Shown piece after piece: positions 45,154 to 56,481 of a DNA stretch of 64,000 nucleotides (positions within the stretch are counted from its first letter, which is position 1; the number at the start of each line of letters is the position of its first letter). The translations under genes were made by a program, and so were the position numbers. The notes under the pieces were generated by a model. The model saw only the letters and a list, made by a program, of their open reading frames with translations, did not search any database and was not told where the DNA came from. The stretch comes from Trichosphaerium sp. ATCC 40318 (lineage: Eukaryota > Discosea > Flabellinia > Trichosidae): positions 124,001-188,000 of the forward strand of contig JALMLS010000590.1 of the NCBI GenBank assembly GCA_038496445.1, written 5' to 3'.

Positions 45154-48100
45154 ATGAATAGAATTGTAAACAATGTGTTAAAAAGCTACGAAAACGGTAA
45201 CAATAGTACGCCATTTAAACCCACATGCGTCGTAATACTCAAAAACAATAAAAGGATATCAAAAACCATACCGTGATAACCAAAGAGCTAATAATGAAGA
45301 AACAAAGCCTACAACGCGTTTATTTGTTCGTAATTTACCTCCTAAACTAACAGACGGTGAATTAAACGCATTATTCTCAAAATATGGATCTGTTACTGAT
45401 TGTCGCATAATGACTACAAAGTACGTGCAAATGTCAGTTTTTTTTCGACAAGTTCGTTACTGAAATAGCAGTTTTTTTTTCCCAAGTTTTTTTTGAAGCC
45501 TCGTAAAGTACCCATAGCATGTACTACGTGTGTAGATGCCATGGATAACGTAGTTTTGAATAAATGCGCTTTTAAACAGAAAGATTGATAAAACTCGTCA
45601 TTTTTTGTTGTTTTTGATTTTTCCGCTTTAGGGAAGGACGTAGCAGGCGTTTTGGGTTTGTTGGATTTTCTAATATTGATGATGCAATAAACACAAAGAA
45701 AGAGCTTAACCAGACATACTTGGGTAGTTATAAGGTGTCAATAGATTTTGCAAGAAAGGTATACTTATTTTCAATGTTTTATCCACGTGTGATTGTTGAA
45801 GTTTCGACTTTTCTTTTGTTGTACGCTTATGTGATTTGTTTAGAGAGGTTCTGATCAATTAAACCGTCCTTGGAGTAAGTACTCTGAGGGTAGCTCGGCA
45901 CATAGTTCAGTTGTTGATCAGCAGAAGCGAGAAACTGAGAGAATAGCAAAAAAGAAAGCAAAGAAAGAGAACAAAAAGAAAGAGAAAAAAAAGGAAGAGA
46001 ACCCTCTTATGGATGAATTTATAAGTATGCACAAGAAAGCAACAGCGTTTACAGACGTTATACAAGCTTCTCAAGAACCAAACAATACAGGTAAGGACGA
46101 CATAACCATCTCAAAAGGAATACTAAGAAAAACCTCAAAAATAGATGTTATGGACATTGATAAGGTCACCGATGCAAATCAAGCTATGAAAAACATTGAA
46201 GAAGAGACAGGAAATGTTCCTGCAGATGCAACGGCTAATGACGCTTTGGATTTTTTAAAGCAGAAGAAGTCCAAAAAAGGATTTGATTTTTCACTTCTTG
46301 AGGAGGTAGCTCCTTTTGTTTAATCAATGCTCGCTTAACTGTCTCATTAGAAAGGTGAAGAAGCTGCGATTCGTAGCGCAGATCCTACGCAAAGGTTTCT
46401 AGATGATCTAGGCATTGATAGCGCCAAGAAGAGAAAAGCTGATGAAATGGGAGGTGAAGAAGATAACAAACAGGCTAAAAAACAAAAAACATCAAAATCA
46501 AAGAGCGCTTCCATGAATCTTTTCAATGAAGGTATGTTCTCTGGCATTTTGATTATTATTCTTTCTTAACCACCTTATAGAAGCGCGTGAAGATGGTGAG
46601 GAAGAGGATTATGGTGGTATGATGCTCTTAAATCAAGGAAAATCAGCACAGGATGAAAGTGACTCTGAAAGCGAAGATGACCTTCCCCAGGCTCGAGATG
46701 AAACAGTACCGCTTGCAGCAAAGATTCAAAGTATGTAATACGCTACTGAAACTATTTTTAACATTAGATATAGGTACAAAGGAGGGTAAAACAGTCTCAG
46801 GCGATGTACCTTTCTTATCAGACAAACCAGAGGTTAAAGAGGCTCCAGTCGATCCACAGACCACTGGTAGACTTCGGGTATTAAATATTGCGTATCATTT
46901 AAGTGAGGATGACTTGAGAGAGATTTTCTCGCCATTTGGAGAGATTGAAGAGGTACCCTATGACTTGTTTTGAATGGAGATTTTTTTAAGTGATTTTGCT
47001 TTTTTTTTTTAATTTTGTTTTGAACAGGTTCACATTGTAGTCGAAAAGAGAACCAAGAGATCACGTGGTTTTGCATTCATACAATTTTCATCACCTTCAC
47101 ATGCCCTAGAAGTACGGTTTTTGAGAAAATTTTGTTGTTGGTGGTTCGCTGTAACTCATAAAAAAAAAGGCAATGAGATCTCTTCATGGAGAGATTGTTT
47201 CTGGAAGAGTATTGAAAGTTGAGACTGCTGATAAAAAGTTGGAGGTTTCGGATGACTTCAAAGTCATGAACTCTGGTAAAGGCTTCAGATCTGAATACCA
47301 GAAGAAAAAACATTTGAAACTCCTTGCAAACAAAGACAAAGATGTCAGTTGGAATTCCCTATTTATGGATGTACGACGATTATATTTGCTCATTATACGT
47401 CTTATTAACGTTTATTTAAATAGTCATTTTCTGTTGCGCAATCTATGGCGAATAGATATGGCGTGCAGGCGAGCGATGTACTGAGCAAAGACGGGGATGG
47501 CATGGCCGTCAGGTGAGCTTTCATTTCAGAATCGAAAAACCTTAAAAATGCTGTCTTAAACCAATACCTGCCAATGAATTTTGGATGTTTACTCTATATT
47601 AAAGGCTTGCTTTGGGTGAAAATCAAGTAGTCAGTGAAACAAAGAATTTCTTAAGTCAGGTACCCATTTATTGTTAAAACCGTTTTCTGGCAATAATAAT
47701 AAAAAAAATAGAATGGAGTTTCACTTGATGCATTGAAAGCACATTACAATAAAGATATTACAAGAAGTAATACAACAATACTAGTAAAAGGATTGAATTT
47801 TAGAGTAACAGAAGATAAAATCCATGAATTATTCAAACCGTTTGGATCTATAGCACAAGTAAACAGTTTTTTTTTTTTTTTTTTTCGATTTGAACTTAAC
47901 TAACCTATATCTAAGTTGTTGTTGCCTCCATCCAAAACTATTGCACTCATTGAGTACTTTGAACCAAAGGATGCCAAGAAGGCTTTTAATTCTCTAGCTT
48001 ATCGTCAATTTAATGATAAACCGTTAATGCTTGAGTGGGCACCAACAGGTATAATTTTTTTTTACTGAATTGCTTTTTTAAATATGCTTCTTTGTCATCT

Positions 48101-49410
48101 TGTATCTCACTCTTGACCCTTTAGGTACTCTCAAAAACAAACCAAAGACAGAATACAATGTAAAAAGATCAAACACAAAACCTGTTGAGCGAGAAGCTGT
48201 TGTTGTCGAAGGCAAGCCAACAAGATGGATCATTGTTTGTTTTTTTCACTAATTCCGAAAATAGAACTTATGGATAACGGTGCTGAGAATAGTACACTTT
48301 ATGTAACAAACATTGCATTCTCTACAACTAAACAAAGACTTGTTAATGTATTCAGACGTGTTGGGTCCGTTGTATCATTGAAATTGGCTCAAAAGCGAAA
48401 CTCTACTGGACAACTTGTCAGCTTAGGTATGTACTGCTTCCTTGATGTTTCTTTCTGCAAATAATTTATATTATGTCTAGGTTACGCTTTTGTTGAATAT
48501 AAGTACAAAGACGAAGCTATGAAGGCATACAAGAAATGTCAAGTACGGCCCTTTTTTTCTTGAAGAAAAAAAAAACCCCAAAAATAAACCTTAGTAATCA
48601 CGTGGATCAATGTCTAAAACTCAAATAGGGGAAAGAAATAGATGGAAGAAATATTAAAATTGCATTCTCTAAACCTAAAGCACAAGAAGAGGCATCGAAC
48701 CGTAAAGGTATCAAAGACTTTAAAGTCACTACAAAGATTATGGTACGTTTTCTGCTTTTTTTTTTGTTAGTGTACAATTGTCTTATTAACATGCAATGTA
48801 CCTGTTCATTAATTAATATTTCAGGTACGCAATATTGCGTTCGAAGCAACACACAAAGATTTATGGAATTTGTTTTCGTACGTTATTCATTATAATCCCA
48901 TGTCTCTTTTTCAGCGAACATGTTTTTTTTTTTTCCCATCGATGTCAAAAGCTAGCTCTTATCCATTACTACTCACTTCAAACTCCCGTTATTTTGGTTA
49001 CTTACATCCGTTGTAGACCTTTTGGTGAGATTAAAGCTTTGAGGTTGCCTCTAAAGAAAGAAGGTACATATTCCAAAAAAAAGAAGCGAAATGTCTATTC
49101 ACTTTTCTAACTTTTTTCTCACTTAGGGAGACACAGAGGATTCGCTTTTGTTGAATTTCTTACAAAAGGTGAAGCTGAAAACGCTTTTAATGGATTAAAT
49201 ACGCATCTTTATGGTACGAGAGACATAGCTTAATCCCTTCATTTTCTTTTTTTTTTCTTTCTTTTTTACCTCGATATTTGTTAATTGTATGCAATTAAAT
49301 GTTTTGTTATAGGACGTAGACTTGTTCTTGAATATGCTATGCCAGAAGAGTCTCTAACAGAACAAAAGCGCAAAGTAGAAAAATACTTTAACAACAACAC
49401 AAAAATGTAG
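45154..49410 (+). CDS. MRD1: Mrd1/RBM19 homologue, pre-rRNA-processing RNA-binding protein (five RRMs)
   Basis: Nucleolar protein needed for 18S rRNA maturation within the small-subunit processome. Start MNRIVNNVLKSYENGYQKPY (two exons in phase). Five RRMs: (1) TRLFVRNLPPKLTDGELNAL with SRRFGFVGFSNIDDAINTKK; (2) GRLRVLNIAYHLSEDDLREI with SRGFAFIQFSSPSHALEAMR; (3) TTILVKGLNFRVTEDKIHEL with TIALIEYFEPKDAKKAFNSL; (4) NSTLYVTNIAFSTTKQRLVN with GYAFVEYKYKDEAMKAYKKC; (5) TKIMVRNIAFEATHKDLWNL with HRGFAFVEFLTKGEAENAFN. An acidic/lysine-rich linker separates RRM1 and RRM2 (KKAKKENKKKEKKKEEN). About 17 introns, mostly under 100 nt. Ends KYFNNNTKM-TAG at 49410. Five RRMs match yeast Mrd1; animal RBM19 has six. 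Confidence 0.93.
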
Positions 49411-51374
49411 CATAACAAAAACAACTAAAAAAAAATTAAACAAGTTACCAAAAAAAAAAACCATACTATTACTTCAGTTTGTTACTTGACCTACGGTTTG
49501 AGCTGTATGAATTTGGGTAACAAGCTAAATATGGCATATACAAAGACACGATAGAGAGTCAGCCTTTACAGCCTCTTGTTCGTGACAGGTAAAATATGTA
49601 AGTTTTGTTCACGTTTTTTTTTATTCAGTTTTCAGTGGTTTGTGGATTATCCGTGAGTGGAAGTGTTCCAGTTTTAATTGTGATCACATTCGTATGTTCT
49701 TTTGCCAAAACAATACCGCAGACGTGGGTACAATTGTAGCTCTAGTATGCTTGTACGCTGGACTAATTTTATAGATTTAAAATTAAAGTTGAGCTTTACA
49801 CTATGGCACTCCTTCTGGTGCTACCCAGAAAGTATTTAATCCTTACTAGTTTCAAGCGTTGTTTATTGGTTAGTTCCGTGGTACAAAGAGGAACCAAACG
49901 TTTCCTAGGAGTAACCAAAGTTTATTAAGCTAAAACAAAAAGGTATCGTTTGACGAGGTGCCTCACTGTGTTTTAGATGTTCTTGTATAAGCAGTCCAAA
50001 CCCTTCGTCAGAACTCCTCGTGCTTGTATCTATACCGTGACGACACGCCAGGTAAATCTTAAAGAGATGCGGCATTACTGTTAAAACGAAACTTAGTACG
50101 TTAAGGTTGTCATTGTACTTCGTCCCGACGAGAGAGTCATCACACAAGTGCCTTGTGGACCCTCACCCATCAAGCCGCTAGTTAATAAAACGTGCTGTAA
50201 ATTCATCTTTATAACGATCTTGAACCGTACCACGAAGAGGACACATGTCTCACAACATGGCCAGTGACGTTTTTAGACACTTTCAATATTATAATTTGTA
50301 CGTTCATCAATTGTATTGCAGATGTCATGGTTACCTAGACATCATTGTTGCGTACCCCATCCGTTGTCTAAACTACTTTTTAGTAATCGCAAAAGACGCT
50401 TTACGTCTGATGGGCATCAAAGCAACGCGGACGCGATCAATTCACTCAAACCTTGTGTCCTACCCCAACCACAAGTACCTGCGTTTTTCTGTGATAGATT
50501 ATTACGTGTTGGTACAACGACAACAGAGATATAACATTCCTTTACGGTACGCCAATGACATTGCACGCAAAACAGAAATTTGAAAAAAAAAAAAAAAAAA
50601 AACTTGAAAACCGTAAAAATTACCTGAGAAATGCTTACCTACTAGCTACATATGACAAATAATGAAAAAAAAGTTTTTTAATCGAGAAAAAAAAGTAGTT
50701 TCTTTTTCTTTTTCGCACCTTTCCTTTTATAATCATTAAAAAAACCGCTTCGTTAAATAGCCAATTAGTCATAAAACTTTGCAGTTCATTCCTTTACTTC
50801 AAAATTCTCTGACGTGATCTGGTTAGTCTGATACTTTGATATAGAGCGCTCAAGTACACTGTCCTCGCATGGTAGTGAAATATACACCAAACAACGCATA
50901 GAGTTCCGTTTTTTTTGTCAACAAGAACAGTCATCAAAAAAATAATCGTTTCGAAAGGCCAATCAACCCAACGATACCCTTTAGACGTGTATTTTAACGT
51001 ACAAAGAAAGAGAACTTACTACACGAAACTTTAGTCTAGATACGAGGGATATGAGTGATCTGGGTGAAGTAGGCTGTGACGTACTCAGTTTACCTCTTTC
51101 TTCATTTTTAAGCTATTAAAATATGCAACAATACAAAAGAATAGAATATATCTATTTTTTTGGTCTCTTTCGATGGATTGTGGAGATGACACGTCGAATC
51201 TAATGCTTTGGGTACCAAATGCATTAAAAATCATAATTGACACCTTATTTATTATGCTCATTGATCATACAAACTTTTACAAAGCTCATTAAATGAGTTT
51301 TTAAACGTTTTGTGGATGTCTGTAACATTTAGACATTTTTTGACTGTAACACATAACAGAACGACCAAACGTCA
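49411..51374. other. About 2 kb gene-poor region
   Basis: Contains the candidate minus-strand pseudogene at 49905-50237 and two overlapping plus-strand open frames at 50245-50583 that I could not connect to splice sites. An A-run of 19 lies at 50584-50602. The rest shows nothing recognisable. Confidence 0.35.
49905..50237 (-). pseudogene. Possible decayed coding region
   Basis: One frame reads MCPLRGTVQDRYKDEFTARF, then, after two in-frame stops, LCDDSLVGTKYNDNLNVLSF, VLTVMPHLFKIYLACRHGID and EGFGLLIQEHLKHSEAPRQT. Composition looks protein-like but there are stops and no splice sites to remove them. The family is not recognised. It may equally be chance. Confidence 0.25.
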
Positions 51375-51733
51375 ATGAAAACAAGACGTAAGGATTACGG
51401 TGTACCTGTAGAAATACCGAAGCCTAAACCTAAACCATATGCAGAGTATTGTACGTATATAAACACGTGACAAAAACAAAAACATTTCCTTCTAACTTTT
51501 TTGTCCTAACAGGTTTTGATTTCAGGCTGAAGACTTTTAATGGATGTACACCTGCTCAAGTAGTTCGTGGTATTGACTGGGTAACGTCACAGATTAGAGG
51601 CGGTAAAGTACAACTGGATAAATCGTTCGTGACGTCGTTTGATGATCACTACGGGGCGTTTTATAGTGATAGAGAGTGTGATGTGCAAATACTATATTAC
51701 CCTCCTGCTGGAATTGAATGGAAGTATTCTTAA
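51375..51733 (+). CDS. Small protein of 98 aa, unknown
   Basis: Two exons in phase: 51375-51450 (MKTRRKDYGVPVEIPKPKPK) and 51513-51733, TAA; the intron is a textbook GTACGT...CCTAACAG of 62 nt. The product is basic and Pro/Lys-rich at the start (PKPKPKPYAEY), then globular-looking: RLKTFNGCTPAQVVRGIDWV, QLDKSFVTSFDDHYGAFYSD, CDVQILYYPPAGIEWKYS. There is no signal peptide or membrane segment. I do not recognise it. The clean intron and codon pattern make it a real gene. Confidence 0.7.
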
Positions 51734-52606
51734 AATAAACGTATTGGTACTTTAATGCGTATTATGGATTAGTTTCATAGTAATATAAGCTATGTGCTTG
51801 GTTATAGTTAATTTTAGACTAACCACTTGAATCACGTTGTTCGACTTAAAAGTCTGTTATTTCGCTTTGTTTTTTTCGAAAGTGTTGTGCGATGTTGGCC
51901 TTGGTTAACGACATGTGACCTTCCTCATTCCGTTGAAAGTTGTTCACGTATTAATAACCTTGGAGGTTGTAGTATAGTAGTGGAATTGGTAAAGGGATCT
52001 ATTGTAGCTAGGTTCGTAGAGTTCGCAACCTCAAGTAAGGGTAGGAATTTTTTTTGTGGATTTTTTTTTATTGCGATTTCCTTCTGTACTGCGTATGTTC
52101 ATACTATTTTTACTGGTTGCTAAGGATGGAGTCTAAGATTAAGCTTTTATTTTATTCAATTTAGAAGGTTAGACAACCCTTATACTCCCTGGTCTCGAAC
52201 ATATGAAACTGTTTTCAAAAGTTGTTTTTTTTTTTTTTTTGACGTCTATGAGATTTGTTTGTATTTGCTCGTTTTGAGCTTGTTCGCAATGAGCCTTTCT
52301 TTTTTTTATTTTATTGCGAAAAGACATTTACGTAAAATGATTGATTTGATCGTGCTACAATACGTTATTGCTAGGTATGCTCAGCTTAATATTGTTTCAC
52401 AATAAAGTACAGAAATTAGCTGTATTTATCAATGCGAAGTGCTCATACGGTCCATCTGGGAAGTTATGGCTACTCAGTTTATGAATGACGTACTGTAGTA
52501 CTATTGCAGATGTATTGCTAGTAGTAACAACTAAGTGGTACTTAAAATACTCTAGCTTTGATCAAAATGAGACATTTCAGGTCAAAAAGGTTCTCCAAAT
52601 CAAAAA
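51734..52606. other. Intergenic with possible coding remnant
   Basis: A plus-strand stretch at 51890-52035 reads CWPWLTTCDLPHSVESCSRI and VVELVKGSIVARFVEFATS, followed by a donor-like GTAAGG; a later acceptor is followed by NPYTPWSRTYET, but the phases do not match. It is probably a relic or a gene with an unseen exon. A 17-nt T-run lies at 52224-52240. Confidence 0.3.
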
Positions 52607-53624
52607 ATGTCGTCTTCAACTAACCACATAGTCAAGGTACTGGTTTTCTAACCTTAGTCTTGCTTAACGGAATTTTATAGATAAAAACATCGCAATCAGA
52701 TTGTTGTCACTTATTGAACATACCAGTGGAGCTACACCTTCGTATCATCGGTCTTGATATTAAACTTGGTATTCAATGGCCATTGCTTTCAAAACAAGCA
52801 GCTTTTAGCTCAAAGAGGTATGATAGTAAGCTAAGAAAACACGGGACATGGATACACACGCATACAACAAACAGGAATAAACACACACCTATAGCACGTG
52901 ACAATGTCAAAAAACGGATTGTTGTCAAGAAAGCTCTGTGGAAACATGGTAAACGTCACGGTAAATTCAAGGAATGGCACGTGACTAGTGGCAGAATGGC
53001 CAAACGGTATTTTTATGTAAATGATAAGTTGGACGGAGAGTATAACGAGTGGTTCGACAATGGACAAATACATAAACATTGCTACTATATCAATGGCAAG
53101 TTAGATGGGAAGTACAAGGAGTGGTATTCTAATGCAAAGACATACAAAGCGTGCTTTTACACCAACGGTAAGCTAAATGGAAAGTACAAAGAGTGCTACA
53201 AGAATGGGGTTGTGTCAAAAGAGTGTTGTTACTTAAAAGGTTGTTTGAACGGGAAGTACAAAGAGTCAACTGTATATGGTACTTTAAGCTTACTTTGCCA
53301 TTATGTTAACGGTGATTTACATGGAGAGTACAAGGAATGGAATAAGAAAGGTCTATGCTGGCTAGAGTGTAACTACTTTAAGGATAAAAAGAAGGAGAGC
53401 ACACAACTTGGCATTCGAATGGTAAAGTATGGGTGCATTGTCACTATGTCCAAGGTAAACTAGAAGGAGAGTACAAGATGTGGTATGATAATGGTAAACT
53501 ATCAGAAAGTGGTCAGTATGTTAGCGGTAGCCGAGAGGGAAAATTTAAAATGTGGAAGAGAAATGGTAGGTTGAAGAAGCGATGTATCTACAGCAATAAC
53601 AAAGAAAGTAAAAGTCAAATATAA
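52607..53624 (+). CDS. F-box-like protein with MORN_2 repeats (member 4, one frameshift)
   Basis: Exon 1 52607-52636 (MSSSTNHIVK), a 44-nt intron, exon 2 from 52681. Shared module: LLNIPVELHLRIIGLDIKLG then QWPLLSKQAAFSSKRYDSKL. About eleven repeats of 23 residues follow, e.g. YYINGKLDGKYKEWYSNAKT, FYTNGKLNGKYKECYKNG. The frame breaks at an A-run (53386-53390, inside KDKK): the first frame stops at 53463, and the repeat pattern resumes one base over (VHCHYVQGKLEGEYKMWYDN) to TAA at 53624. One base lost in AAAAA explains it. Either a fresh pseudogene or an assembly error. The gene is followed on the same strand by close relative member 5. Confidence 0.8.
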
Positions 53625-53942
53625 AAATGAGGACACACTTCTTTAACAACCCTTTATTATATGTACTTCACTATCACTTCAATATGCATATAAGTTTGTA
53701 AAAATCAACAAATGAATGTCTTGCATCAATATCTTGCTGTTTTCGAAGAACAACTTTATTCATACCAACACAAACACGAAGGTATGATCTTCGGATTGTA
53801 AAACCTACGTGTAAATAGCAGTTCGGATAACGCAACAATATAAGTCTTTTTTGAAGCACTTTTACGACCAGCTGAAAAGTCAATGATTTTCATAAGAAAA
53901 AAGCATAGATTCTACACAGCCTAAAGAACGCAACGCAACAGC
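53625..53942. other. Spacer between tandem MORN_2 genes
   Basis: Contains the 3' end of member 4 and the promoter of member 5. No other feature recognised. Confidence 0.4.
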
Positions 53943-54878
53943 ATGGTATGTTCGCATTTTCCTAAATAAACCGTCACAGCACCTTACGGCGTTATTTAGA
54001 CAACAATAAAACAGAATTACAGTCTATTAGACCTTCCTATAGAGCTACACCTTGATATTACGGATTTAGACTTTGAAACCTATAAAAAATGGCCGTTGCT
54101 AACAAAACACATGGCAACGATAACAAGGTTCGATAGCGACTTCAAAAAGCATGGAAAGTGGCTTAAACAATACAAAGAACAAGGAAGAATGTGTGAGCAA
54201 TGTGTCTTCGACCATGGTTCAAGAGAAGGTCAGTGTAAGAAGTGGCATGTCAATGGACAACTTGCTGGGGTATCAAATTATTCCAGAGGTAAGCTTGAAG
54301 GAGAGCACAAGAGATGGCATTCAAATGGTCGAAAGTCTATGTGTTGTCATTACGTCAATGGAAAGAAAGAAGGAGAGTACTTACGCTATATAAATGATGC
54401 AATGTATTGGCAGTGTAACTATGTCAAAGACAAACTTGAAGGAGAATACAGAGAGTGGTATAAACATGGAGATTTAAAAGAGATTTGTCATTACGCTAGT
54501 GGGATACTTGAAGGAGAGTACAAGAAATGGTATTATTATGGTAAGGTGAAAGAGTATTGTACATATGTCAATGGTAAGCTAGAGGGAGAGTTTAAGTATT
54601 GGCATTATAGTGGTCAATTGAATGAGCAGTGTTATTATGTCAACGGCAAACTGGAAGGAGTTTACAAGAGTTGGTTTATGAATGGCCAAGTGAGCGAGAT
54701 TAGTAACTATGTCAATGGCAAACGACATGGAGAGTATAAACTATGGTATCAAGATGGGCGACTATCAACAGAATGTGTATATGTTGATGGTATACGAGAC
54801 GGTGAGTTCAAGAGATACTCCTACGAAGGAGTATTGGTACTACAGGGTAAGTACATTAATGGTAAACAAGAAGACTGA
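53943..54878 (+). CDS. F-box-like protein with MORN_2 repeats (member 5)
   Basis: The best model starts with an exon consisting only of the ATG (53943-53945), then a 54-nt intron (GTATGT...TTATTTAG) and exon 2 from 54000 (TTIKQNYSLLDLPIELHLDI). The shared module continues as DLDFETYKKWPLLTKHMATI and FDSDFKKHGKW. About ten very regular 23-residue repeats follow, built on Y-V-N-G-K-L-E-G-E-Y-K-x-W-(Y/H)-x-x-G (FDHGSREGQCKKWHVNGQLA, YVNGKLEGEFKYWHYSGQLN), ending YINGKQED-TGA. The near-identity of units suggests recent expansion. It is intact, unlike its upstream neighbour member 4. Confidence 0.8.
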
Positions 54879-56481
54879 GTAAATAAATTTTTCCTTTAAC
54901 CTGAACTCTGTTTGATTTACAAATTAGTTAGTTGTCACGTGATTACTCATGTGCAAAATATCATGTCTGTTACAAGCAGACAGGCATCTCTAGAGGGGAA
55001 ACATTACGATTTTCGCTTGAACTTACAATATCTTCAAAAGTTTCTCTGTAAACAACTGTTGCTACTAGGTAATATAAATTGAAAATGCTCAAAGCATAGT
55101 CACAAATTGTATGTGAACGTTAAAGTTTTAACAAATCCAAAGTCATTCGGCACCTATCACTAGTAATTCTGTAGGTTGTGTTTGCCAACCTAACTGATTA
55201 ACCTAAGCAATAGCTGAAAATTAATGGTGATGGAAGTCAGGAGAATAGGTTTATCACCCCAAAAAATGTTGTAATTGAGTGTCAATATTTTTTTACCTCA
55301 CAGGATTTGTTGCATTTGCGAGTCTGTCAATCAATACCTGTTTGTTTCCTTGCTTGTTAAGGTTCAATGTACTATAGTGTCTTGAAAAGAATGATTTTTT
55401 CTTGTTTTCTGCCATTTCTGGGGTCAGGTGAGCACATCCTTATAAAACGTTTGTAAAAATCGTGACGCAAATCACTGAACCATTCTTTGGCCTTACTTTT
55501 TCTCTTCCATGTCTTATTGTCCCAATCAAGGCTTTCAGAGTGCTACCATATATCACAGTAATCGCATCGTATCATCGCTTTGTCTCTTACTTCTTTTCTA
55601 CTGTGTCGACAATCTTCAAAACAATGAAATTCTGGTTTTTTACCTATCTTTCTGTGATGTTCACTTAAAGAAGCTTTCTACCTTTTCTTCTCTGATACCG
55701 CTTTTACTTTCTTGGATAGGAGCTCACACACCTCCTGTGCTAATGCTAATTGTTGCCAATACCATGTCTGTTGCACTTCCACGACAAAAAAAACTTAAGT
55801 CTCACGAGATAGTCCACAGTTTTTTTTCAAAATCAGACAAACACGTGGAGTTGGAATCTGTTTTGGATCACCAGTATTCCAGCCACTATCCATAACTTTT
55901 ATTTTTACATGGCCAATTATGGTCGCAATGGGTTTTACATACATGCAAGAGCGGATTGAGAGGGTTTTGGGCTGTTTAAAAATTTTACTATCCATAATTT
56001 TTCAACTACTTCCGAATAAAGAGGTATTGCTAAATCTAAGCTGTTTTCTTTCCTTATTTAGAACAAGTAGTTTAACTTGTACCTTCACCGAATATCCTAC
56101 AAACACGTGTTTTTGTTTTAAGTAATTTATGGGAATACTTACTGCTTTGCCAACCCTTTGGTTTGATAAATAGTTTGGTATCAGGGATACTACGCTTTTA
56201 ACTTCCTTTTTTAGATTATGTATTTTAATGCCATTTTTGAGAAATATACAGGTAATTGAATGCGCACTGGTGCGGGTCCATAATCAAACAATTAAGTCTA
56301 ACCTTCAACATCCTGCTTCATCTCTACCTACTTATCCAATAAGTGTAGCTGGCAGTTTCTGTTGCAGTAAATATTAGAAAACTTTGTGTTATCATATATA
56401 CAAGGCGATTTATTACTACATTTAGAATCATTAATAACGTGTTTGACTTTTTACGTCAATTTCCTTTTACTGTTTATCACT
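54879..56481. other. Gene-poor region with one weak candidate gene
   Basis: Holds the low-confidence 55367-55895 model listed separately. The remainder (54879-55366 and 55896-56481) shows no phase-consistent exons. CACGTG occurs at about 54937, 55843 and 56105. Confidence 0.35.
55367..55895 (+). CDS. Candidate secreted or membrane protein, uncertain
   Basis: ATG 55367 gives MYYSVLKRMIFSCFLPFLGS, a possible signal peptide, then a donor GTGAGC. An in-phase acceptor at 55530 continues as FQSATIYHSNRIVSSLCLLL, a hydrophobic WIGAHTPPVLMLIVANTMSV and a polar end, ELESVLDHQYSSHYP-TAA. No family recognised; the open frame may be chance. Confidence 0.3.

Noticed and set aside
50245-50583. Two overlapping plus-strand frames (112 and 72 aa).
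   Set aside because: They overlap in different frames, neither joins to flanking exons in phase, and neither shows a motif.
50584-50602. A-run of 19 as a possible poly-A tail of a retrotransposed gene.
   Set aside because: No target-site duplication or intronless gene copy lies upstream; long A and T runs are common throughout this window.
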